A stretch of DNA of 19,246 bases from JASHVB01 sp049522565. Its GTDB lineage: Bacteria; Pseudomonadota; Alphaproteobacteria; Acetobacterales; Acetobacteraceae. Shown here one piece after another: positions 7,556 to 13,439 of this stretch. Numbering within the stretch: position 1 is the stretch's first letter; each line of letters opens with the position of its first letter. A model generated the notes under the pieces. It saw only the letters and a program-made list of their open reading frames with translations. It searched no databases and had not been told where the DNA came from. A program made the translations under genes and the position numbers. The DNA lies in contig JBEKNT010000086.1 in NCBI GenBank assembly GCA_049522565.1, positions 1-19,246 of the forward strand, written 5' to 3'.

Positions 7556-7598
7556 GCAACCGCTGCTATCCGTGGTGAGGTCGTCCTGGCAACCGCTG
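7556..7598 (+). promoter_or_regulatory. Direct repeat upstream of the dioxygenase gene
   Basis: GCAACCGCTG occurs at 7556-7565 and again at 7589-7598, 33 bases apart (about three helical turns), in the 122-base gap between thiD and the TauD-like gene. The second copy overlaps the region just before the Shine-Dalgarno. This could be an operator, but two 10-base matches in GC-rich DNA are weak evidence. Confidence 0.25.
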
Positions 7599-7607
7599 GA
7601 GGCTCAC

Positions 7608-8486
7608 ATGCAGATTACTCCAACCGGCGAGACTCTGGGCGCCCGGATCGACGGCATCGACCTGGCGCGCCCCCTGTCGGATGCGGATTTCCGCGACATC
7701 CTGCGCGCCCTGGGCCAGCATGGCGTGCTGTGCTTCCCCGCACAGACGTTGACGACGCCGCAATTCGCTGCGTTCGGTCGCCGTTTCGGTGAGCTTGAGA
7801 TCAACGTCGCCAACCTGTTCCACGAGCCCGACTTCCCCGAAGTGATGGTGCTGTCCAATATGCAGCGAGACGGCAAGGCGCTCGGGCTGCATGACGCCGG
7901 CCAGGGCTGGCACACCGACATGTCGTACAGCCGCGACATAGCGCTCGCCAACATCCTGCACGCGCGGCACGTGCCGCACCGCAACGGCAAGCCGCTCGGC
8001 GAGACGCAGTTCCGCAATATGCACGCCGCCTATGAAGAGCTACCCGAGGCGCTGAAGCACAAGCTGGAAGGCCGCACCGCGACGCATGACTTCGCCAAGT
8101 TCTGGGAGGAGATGCGCAAGCGTCCCGGCTCCACCCGCAAGCCGCTGACGCCGGAACAGCGGGGGAAAAAACCGCCAGTGTCGCAGCCGATCTTCCGCCG
8201 GCATCCGATCACCGGCCGGCTCGTGCTGTATGCCAATCCCGGCTACACCATGTTCATCGACGGCATGGATCCGCAGGAAAGCGGCGAGATCCTCGATTTC
8301 CTGTTCCGCCACCAGGATCGCGCCGAATTCCTGCACGCGCATCATTGGACCGAGGGCGACCTGTTGATGTGGGACAATATCGGCACGATGCACAACGCGG
8401 TGGCCGACTACCTGCCCGACGAGCCACGCTACATGCGGCGCGTGCAGGTGATGGCGACGCTCGACTACGGCGCGCTGGTGGCGTGA
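7608..8486 (+). CDS. TauD/TfdA-family Fe(II)/2-oxoglutarate-dependent dioxygenase
   Basis: The 292-residue product has the double-stranded beta-helix fold of the TauD/TfdA family, which couples 2-oxoglutarate decarboxylation to hydroxylation of a substrate, often releasing an aldehyde and a leaving group such as sulfite. The iron-binding facial triad is visible: His102 and Asp104 in GWHTDMSY, and distal His262 in WDNIGTMHNAV. Arg277/Arg278 in YMRRVQ supply the 2-oxoglutarate carboxylate contact. The N-terminus (GARIDGIDLARPLSD) is typical of the family. The ATG at 7608 follows a good GGAGG. An SDR gene starts 1 base after the stop, so the dioxygenase product may be oxidised or reduced by that enzyme. 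No sulfonate ABC transporter lies nearby, so taurine itself is not supported as substrate. Confidence 0.9.
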   Translation: MQITPTGETLGARIDGIDLARPLSDADFRDILRALGQHGVLCFPAQTLTTPQFAAFGRRFGELEINVANLFHEPDFPEVMVLSNMQRDGKALGLHDAGQGWHTDMSYSRDIALANILHARHVPHRNGKPLGETQFRNMHAAYEELPEALKHKLEGRTATHDFAKFWEEMRKRPGSTRKPLTPEQRGKKPPVSQPIFRRHPITGRLVLYANPGYTMFIDGMDPQESGEILDFLFRHQDRAEFLHAHHWTEGDLLMWDNIGTMHNAVADYLPDEPRYMRRVQVMATLDYGALVA

Positions 8487-8487
8487 C

Positions 8488-9213
8488 ATGGCGGAATTCA
8501 TCAACCGACATGTCGTCATCACCGGCGGCGCCGGCGGCATCGGCGTCGCCACCGCGCGCGCCTTCCTGGACCACGGCGCGCACGTCATTCTGCTCGATCT
8601 CGATGAGCAACGATTGAACGACGCCAGGACAGCACTGGGCGGCGTGCGCGTGTTCACCGTCGCGACCGACCTCGCCACCCCCGCCGTATGTGCCGACCTG
8701 CTGGAACGCGCCAAACCGGTCTACGCGCTGGTGCACCTGGCCGGCGTGTTCGAGCCCGATCCGCTCGACCCGGACGACCACGGCGTGTGGAACCGCGCGA
8801 TCGCCGCCAACCTCACCAACGCCTACGACATGGCGGTGGCGTTCCGTCCGCATGCCGATACGCGTGGACCGTCGCGACTGGTGTTCGCCAGTTCCGTCGC
8901 GTTCCGCCGCGGCAGCCCGGGGCACGCCGCCTATGGCGCGGCGAAGGGCGGCATCGTCGGCCTGACGCGCTCGCTGTCGCGCAAGTTCGCGCCCGACATC
9001 CTGGTGAACGCCGTCGCGCCGGGCGTGATCCTGACGCGCATGACGGATTCCATCATCGCCGCGCGCGGCGAGGCGTACCAACGCGAAATCCCGTTGCAGC
9101 GCTTCGGCCAACCCAGCGAGGTAGCCTCCGTGATCCGTTTCCTCTGCTCTTCCGATGCGTCGTACATCACCGGACAGACCATCACGATCGACGGCGGCCT
9201 GACCAACGCCTGA
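8488..9213 (+). CDS. Short-chain dehydrogenase/reductase (SDR), dioxygenase-linked
   Basis: The 241-residue classical SDR has a Rossmann nucleotide-binding motif TGGAGGIG at residues 12-19, Asp37 after beta 2 (LLDLDEQ) suggesting an NAD(H) preference, Asn108 in IAANLTNAY, Ser135/136 in FASSVAF, and the YGAAK motif with Tyr149 and Lys153. LVNAVAPGVILTRMTD and the C-terminal YITGQTITIDGG are also standard. The LAGVFEP segment stands where NNAG is usual. It begins 1 base after the dioxygenase stop, so co-transcription and translational coupling are likely. Its TGA is the left half of TGATCA, whose right half is the stop of the convergent SDR. The substrate is unknown, plausibly an alcohol or aldehyde from the dioxygenase reaction. 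Confidence 0.9.
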   Translation: MAEFINRHVVITGGAGGIGVATARAFLDHGAHVILLDLDEQRLNDARTALGGVRVFTVATDLATPAVCADLLERAKPVYALVHLAGVFEPDPLDPDDHGVWNRAIAANLTNAYDMAVAFRPHADTRGPSRLVFASSVAFRRGSPGHAAYGAAKGGIVGLTRSLSRKFAPDILVNAVAPGVILTRMTDSIIAARGEAYQREIPLQRFGQPSEVASVIRFLCSSDASYITGQTITIDGGLTNA

Positions 9214-9981
9214 TCAAATCGCCATGTAGCCGCCATCCACGTTGTAGCACGCGCCGCTAACATACGACGCGCGGTCGCTGCACAGCCACAGCACCATCTC
9301 GGCGATCTCTTCCGGCTTGCCCATGCGGTGGAACGGCACTTTTTCCATCAGCTCGGCACCGCGGCGACGCATCGTGTCCTCGGTCATCTTCGTTTCGATA
9401 TAGCCGGGGCAGACCGCGTTCACCCGGATGTTTTCCCCCGCATATTCCAGTGCCGCGGTCTTGGTCAGGCCGAGCACGCCGTGCTTGGCGGCAACATAGG
9501 CCGACGAGGTGGGCAGGCCGATCAGTCCGGCAATCGAGCCGGTATTGACGATCACGCCCCCGCCCTGCGCCAGCATTTGCGGAATCTCATGCTTCATGCA
9601 CAGCCAGACCCCCTTCAGGTTGACCGCGATCATGCGGTCGAATGACTCGTCCGCCCATTCGTGCGTCTTCTTGCCGGCCGCATCCACCTGGAAGCCGGCG
9701 ATGCCGGCGTTGTTGAATGCGCAATCCAGGCGGCCGTAGGCGGCGACCACGGCGCGGACCATCGCCTGCACCTGCGCCGTGTCGGTGACATCGGCGGTCA
9801 GCGACATGGCCTGCCCGCCGGCCTCGTTCACCAGCGCCACCGTCTGCTGGGCGCTCTCGATGACGGCGTCGGCCACGGCGACACGCGCGCCTTCGCGTGC
9901 AAAAGCCAGAGCCGTGGCGCGGCCGATGCCGCCACCGCCGCCAGTGATCAGTGCCGACTTGCCCGTGAGCAATCCTGCCAT
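9214..9981 (-). CDS. Short-chain dehydrogenase/reductase (SDR), second copy
   Basis: The 255-residue classical SDR reads TGGGGGIG at residues 13-20, Asp38 after beta 2, FNNAGIAG at 89-96, Asn121 in IAVNLKGVW, Ser149 in NTGSIAGL, and YVAAKHG with Tyr162 and Lys166. The segment CPGYIETKMTED and C-terminal YVSGACYNVDGG are typical of 3-oxoacyl-ACP reductase-like and sugar or cyclohexanol dehydrogenase-like SDRs. The ATG at 9981 has a near-perfect AGGAGG at ideal spacing, so the longer frame opening at 10341 is rejected. It is convergent with the other SDR with no gap between stops, and the two are clearly different sequences. It is divergent from the aminotransferase gene across an intergenic region of about 490 bases. 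The substrate is not predictable. Confidence 0.9.
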   Translation of the reverse strand: MAGLLTGKSALITGGGGGIGRATALAFAREGARVAVADAVIESAQQTVALVNEAGGQAMSLTADVTDTAQVQAMVRAVVAAYGRLDCAFNNAGIAGFQVDAAGKKTHEWADESFDRMIAVNLKGVWLCMKHEIPQMLAQGGGVIVNTGSIAGLIGLPTSSAYVAAKHGVLGLTKTAALEYAGENIRVNAVCPGYIETKMTEDTMRRRGAELMEKVPFHRMGKPEEIAEMVLWLCSDRASYVSGACYNVDGGYMAI

Positions 9982-10242
9982 CGTTTCCTCCTGCGATGCG
10001 GCGCCGCATGTGCGACCGGCGGCGCTGGTTGGGCCGGAGCATATTGCGCCGGCGCCACTCACGTCGACTCGACCCCACCGCCATGGGCCAACGTGATGCG
10101 CCCAAGCCGATTCTCTCAGTGCTCGCGCAATCACCCGGGGAACGCGGCCAAATCGGGCTTGCATCGGAACGACGCGGCCGCTAGAGCAATCGTCAAGTTG
10201 GCCCTGTCGCCAGGGCCGGCCCGCCTCCTGGTTCCGGACTGA

Positions 10243-10274
10243 TGGTGATCTTGATCTAACATCGAAAATCACCA
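10243..10274. promoter_or_regulatory. Inverted repeat in a locally AT-rich patch, possible operator
   Basis: TGGTGAT at 10243-10249 and ATCACCA at 10268-10274 are perfect 7-base inverted arms separated by 18 bases. The enclosed stretch (TTGATCTAACATCGAAAA) is far more AT-rich than the surroundings, as expected for a regulatory zone. It lies about 195 bases before the aminotransferase start and 24 bases before the small ORF. Regulator binding is inferred only from this symmetry. Confidence 0.3.
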
Positions 10275-10297
10275 CGACTTCTCCGCAGGAGGCTGCG

Positions 10298-10375
10298 ATG
10301 CTTACCCATCGCGACCGCCTCTCGAAACGCCGGTCGGGCACCTTGCCGGCCGGCGCTTTTCTTGCCGGGGCCTGA
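10298..10375 (+). CDS. Possible 25-residue leader peptide
   Basis: An ATG at 10298 is preceded by GCAGGAGGCTGCG, one of the best ribosome binding sites in the window, and opens a 25-residue frame ending TGA at 10373-10375. The peptide starts MLTHRDRLSKRRS: its first half is basic and the remainder is small and hydrophobic (PAGAFLAGA). It matches no family I know. The position upstream of the PhnW-like/fhs pair would suit a leader peptide or regulatory ORF, or it may be the relic 5' end of a lost gene. Short length makes chance a real alternative. Confidence 0.35.
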   Translation: MLTHRDRLSKRRSGTLPAGAFLAGA

Positions 10376-10468
10376 AGGTTAACGGATCGTCAGGAGCGGC
10401 CGGGTGGATTTCCCGCCGCCTTCGTGCGAAGCCTGCGCCGGTTGATCGTTTCTCGCCCAGGTGCTCCC

Positions 10469-11584
10469 ATGCTGCTGCTGATCCCCGGCCCGGTGACCAC
10501 GCGCGCCGAAGTGCGCGCCGCGCTCGGCCATGACTTTGCGCCGTGGGACAACGACTTCCGCCCGCTTTGCGCCGGCTTGCGCGAGCGGCTGTTGCGCACT
10601 GCCCACGGCACGCCGGACCAGCACACCGTGCTGCCGTTGCAAGGCTGCGGCCATTTCATCACCGAGGCGGCGGTACGCAGCTTCATCCCGCCTGGTGGCA
10701 AGCTGCTGGTCCCCGCCACCGGATCGTACAGCGACCGCATGGTCCGCCTGGCGCGCGAAGCCGGACGCGTGCCGGTGCCGCTGGCGATCTCGCCCGTGGT
10801 TCCGACGCCGCCGGAGGCGGTCGCCGCCGCGCTCGCCGCCGACCCGGCGATCTCGCATGTCGGCCTGGTGTATTCCGAAACCGGCAGCGGCGTGGTGCAC
10901 GACCCCGCCGCGATCGGCGCTGTGGTGCGCGCGGCCGGGCGGCGGCTGATCGTCGATGCGGTGTCGGCGTTCGGCGCGCTGCCGCTCGACATTTCTGCGC
11001 AGCCCGAGATCGACGCCGTGATGTTCACGCCGAACAAATGCCTGGAGGCCGTGGCGGGCGTCGCCTTCGCGGTGGCACGCATCGACCGGCTGGAGGCCTG
11101 CGCCGGCAATGCCGGAAGCTGGTCGTTCGATCTGGCGGATGTGCACGCCCATTCGTTGCGCAGCGGCCCGGGCCGCTTCCGCTTCACTCCGCCGGCGCAG
11201 GTGTTGAACGCACTGAACGTCGCGCTCGACCTGTATGACGCGGAGGGCGGCCAGGCGGCGCGCCTCGCCCGCTACACCGCGAACATGCGGGTGCTGTACG
11301 ACGGCGTGCAGGCGCTCGGCCTGACGCCCTATCTGGCGCGCGAGCACCAGGGGCCGATCATCGTCAACGTGCACGCGCCGGCCGATCCGGCCTGGGACCT
11401 GCAACGCTTCGTCGATGCACTGAAGGCGCGTGGCGTGCTGATCAGCAATTTCTATAATACGCCGACGCCAGGTTTCCGCGTCGGCTGTATCGGCGCCATC
11501 ACGCCAGCCGACATGCGCCACGCCGTTGCCGCCATGGCCGAGGCCCTGAACGAACTCGGCATCAACCGGAGGAGAGCAGCCTGA
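10469..11584 (+). CDS. PhnW-like class V (PLP) aminotransferase
   Basis: The 371-residue fold-type I PLP enzyme most resembles 2-aminoethylphosphonate:pyruvate aminotransferase (PhnW) and relatives such as serine/alanine:glyoxylate aminotransferases. Visible features are LLIPGPVTT at residues 3-11, LQGCGHFITEAAVRS near 57-71, YSETGSG at 135-141, VDAVSAFGALPLDI at 162-175 with PLP-contacting Asp163, the Schiff-base Lys190 in FTPNKCLEAV, ACAGNAGSWSFDL at 210-222 and FRVGCIGAITPADM at 336-349. Length is normal. I chose ATG 10469 because the conserved core begins there; an ATG at 10424 would add 15 basic residues. fhs begins 1 base after the stop. No phnX, phnA, phnY or phosphonate transporter is present, so glyoxylate/glycine exchange or another amino donor is as likely as aminoethylphosphonate. 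Confidence 0.86.
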   Translation: MLLLIPGPVTTRAEVRAALGHDFAPWDNDFRPLCAGLRERLLRTAHGTPDQHTVLPLQGCGHFITEAAVRSFIPPGGKLLVPATGSYSDRMVRLAREAGRVPVPLAISPVVPTPPEAVAAALAADPAISHVGLVYSETGSGVVHDPAAIGAVVRAAGRRLIVDAVSAFGALPLDISAQPEIDAVMFTPNKCLEAVAGVAFAVARIDRLEACAGNAGSWSFDLADVHAHSLRSGPGRFRFTPPAQVLNALNVALDLYDAEGGQAARLARYTANMRVLYDGVQALGLTPYLAREHQGPIIVNVHAPADPAWDLQRFVDALKARGVLISNFYNTPTPGFRVGCIGAITPADMRHAVAAMAEALNELGINRRRAA

Positions 11585-11585
11585 C

Positions 11586-13256
11586 ATGAAGACGGATTTG
11601 GAGATCGCTCGCGAGAGCAAGATGCGTCCGATTGCGGAGATTGCCGCGCGGCTGAACATTCCGGACGAGGCGCTGGAACCGTATGGCCGCTACAAGGCGA
11701 AGGTCGGCTTCGATTTCATCAACGCGCAGCAGAGCAAGCAAGATGGCGCGCTGGTGCTGGTCACCGGCATCAGCCCGACTCCCGCGGGTGAGGGCAAGAC
11801 CACCACCACAGTCGGTCTCGGCGATGCGTTGAACCGCATCGGCAAGCGCGCGGTGATCTGCCTGCGCGAGCCCAGCCTGGGCCCGAGCTTCGGCATGAAG
11901 GGCGGCGCGGCGGGCGGCGGCTATTCGCAGGTGGTGCCGATGGACCAGATCAACCTGCATTTTACCGGTGATTTCCACGCCATCACCTCGGCCAACAACC
12001 TGCTGGCCGCGATGATCGACAACCACATCTATTGGGGCAACGCGCTCGGCATCGACGCACGCCGCGTGTCATGGCGCCGCTGTCTCGACATGAACGATCG
12101 GGCGCTGCGCTCGATTACCAACAGCCTGGGCGGCGTGGCGAACGGGTTTCCGCGCGAGGACGGGTTCGACATCACCGTCGCCTCCGAGGTGATGGCGGTG
12201 TTCTGCCTGTCACGCAACCTCGACGAATTGCAGGCGCGGCTTGGCCGCATGATCGTGGCGCAGACGCGCGACGGCAAGGCGGTGACGGCGAAGGACATCA
12301 AGGCGGACGGCGCGATGGCCGTGCTGCTGAAGGACGCGCTGGCGCCCAACCTGGTGCAGACGCTGGAAGGGTCGCCGGCGTTTGTGCATGGCGGGCCGTT
12401 TGCCAATATCGCGCATGGCTGCAACTCGGTGATGGCAACGCGGCTCGGGTTGAAGACGGCCGACGTGGTGGTGACGGAGTCCGGGTTCGGTGCCGATCTC
12501 GGCGCGGAGAAGTTCATCGACATCAAGTGCCGCTCGGCGGGGCTGACGCCATCCTGCGCGGTGATCGTGGCGTCGGTGCGGGCGTTGAAGATGCATGGCG
12601 GCGTGGCACGCTCGGCGCTGGGCAAGGAAGACGTCGCCGCCGTCAAGCGCGGTGTAGCCAACCTGGCGCGACACGTCGAGAACATGGGCAAGTTCGGTCT
12701 GCCGGTGGTGGTCGGGGTGAACCATTTCAACTCGGACACGGAAGAAGAATTCGCGGCGATCCGCGACGCGATGAGCGCGCAGGGAGTCGAGGTGATTTCC
12801 TGCACGCATTGGGCGGATGGCAGTGCCGGCGCGGAAACGCTGGCCCGTGCGGTGGTGGCGCGGATCGACAGCGGCAAGGCGGCGTATCAGCCGCTGTATC
12901 CGTTGGAACTCAAGCTGGCCGACAAGGTCCGTACCATCGCGCAGAAGATCTATCGGGCGTCGGACATCGCGGTGTCGGACGCCGTGGCGCGGCGGCTGAA
13001 GGGCTTCGAGGATGCCGGCTTCGGCGACGTGCCGGTGTGTATTGCCAAGACGCAGTACAGCTTCACCGCCGACCCCACGGTAATGGGGGCGCCGGAAGGG
13101 TTTGTGCTGCCGGTGCGCGAGGTGCGGCTGTCCGCCGGCGCCGGCTTCGTGGTGGCGATCTGCGGCGACATCATGACGATGCCCGGCCTGCCGCGCACGC
13201 CGGCCGCGGAGGCGATCCATCTGCGCGAGGACGGCGAGATCGAGGGACTATTCTGA
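11586..13256 (+). CDS. fhs: Formate-tetrahydrofolate ligase (formyl-THF synthetase)
   Basis: The 556-residue monofunctional enzyme uses ATP to join formate to tetrahydrofolate, making 10-formyl-THF for purine synthesis, initiator tRNA formylation and C1 assimilation. The P-loop PTPAGEGKTTTTVGLGDAL at residues 64-82, LREPSLGPSFGMKGGAAGGG at about 98-117, and the FTGDFHAITSANNLLAA stretch near 127-143 are diagnostic. Length matches bacterial FTHFS. A strong GGAGGAGAG precedes the ATG, and that start is 1 base after the aminotransferase stop, which strongly implies a two-gene operon. A perfect 13-base GC-rich hairpin begins 10 bases after the stop, in a family B repeat, and may end transcription. 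Confidence 0.97.
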   Translation: MKTDLEIARESKMRPIAEIAARLNIPDEALEPYGRYKAKVGFDFINAQQSKQDGALVLVTGISPTPAGEGKTTTTVGLGDALNRIGKRAVICLREPSLGPSFGMKGGAAGGGYSQVVPMDQINLHFTGDFHAITSANNLLAAMIDNHIYWGNALGIDARRVSWRRCLDMNDRALRSITNSLGGVANGFPREDGFDITVASEVMAVFCLSRNLDELQARLGRMIVAQTRDGKAVTAKDIKADGAMAVLLKDALAPNLVQTLEGSPAFVHGGPFANIAHGCNSVMATRLGLKTADVVVTESGFGADLGAEKFIDIKCRSAGLTPSCAVIVASVRALKMHGGVARSALGKEDVAAVKRGVANLARHVENMGKFGLPVVVGVNHFNSDTEEEFAAIRDAMSAQGVEVISCTHWADGSAGAETLARAVVARIDSGKAAYQPLYPLELKLADKVRTIAQKIYRASDIAVSDAVARRLKGFEDAGFGDVPVCIAKTQYSFTADPTVMGAPEGFVLPVREVRLSAGAGFVVAICGDIMTMPGLPRTPAAEAIHLREDGEIEGLF

Positions 13257-13266
13257 GGTTCTGTTT

Positions 13267-13295
13267 ACCTCTCCCGCGCTGCGCGCGGGAGAGGT
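13267..13295. terminator. Possible bidirectional terminator hairpin after fhs
   Basis: A perfect 13-base-pair GC-rich stem with a 3-base loop lies 10 bases after the fhs stop and between convergent genes. There is no clear T-run on the plus strand, so efficient intrinsic termination is uncertain. It belongs to the family B repeat doublet. Confidence 0.4.
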
Positions 13296-13439
13296 CGAGG
13301 TACGTTAGCACCGAGGGTGAGGGTGATCGGGTCGGCACGTTGCTTAATCGTGCCGCATCGGCGGCTGGCTGCGTGCCGGCCCGATCACGCTCACCCGCCG
13401 CTACGCGGCGACATCTCCCGTCAAGATCGCGGGAGAGGT
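13267..13439. repeat. Family B repeat doublet between convergent fhs and kinase genes
   Basis: The left unit opens with a perfect 13-base palindrome (13267-13279 with 13283-13295, loop TGC) and runs into GGGTGAGGGTGATCGGG, ending at 13338. The right unit is inverted: 13373-13396 matches 13315-13338 as reverse complement at 22 of 24 positions, and it closes with ACATCTCCCG/CGGGAGAGGT (13411-13420, 13430-13439). The whole element of about 170 bases can fold into one long stem with branching hairpins. It covers the kinase stop codon at 13401-13403, which lies in the loop of a small GCCGC/GCGGC hairpin. Confidence 0.8.

Larger units (their letters stand above)
9982..10468. other. Divergent intergenic region between SDR and aminotransferase genes
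   Basis: This stretch of about 490 bases serves genes on both sides. It holds a strong GGCCCTG/CAGGGCC hairpin with a 4-base loop (10200-10217), an inverted repeat (10243-10274) and a short reading frame with a strong ribosome binding site (10298-10375), each listed separately where useful. Frames open across it (for example the minus-strand extension to 10341) lack family-like sequence. No clear sigma-70 promoter pair was found. Confidence 0.45.

Noticed and set aside
7608..8486. Calling the dioxygenase taurine dioxygenase (tauD)
   Set aside because: Family membership is clear, but no taurine transporter or substrate-specific evidence is present.
9982..10341. N-terminal extension of the minus-strand SDR
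   Set aside because: The extension lacks family-like sequence, and a near-perfect AGGAGG precedes the ATG at 9981.
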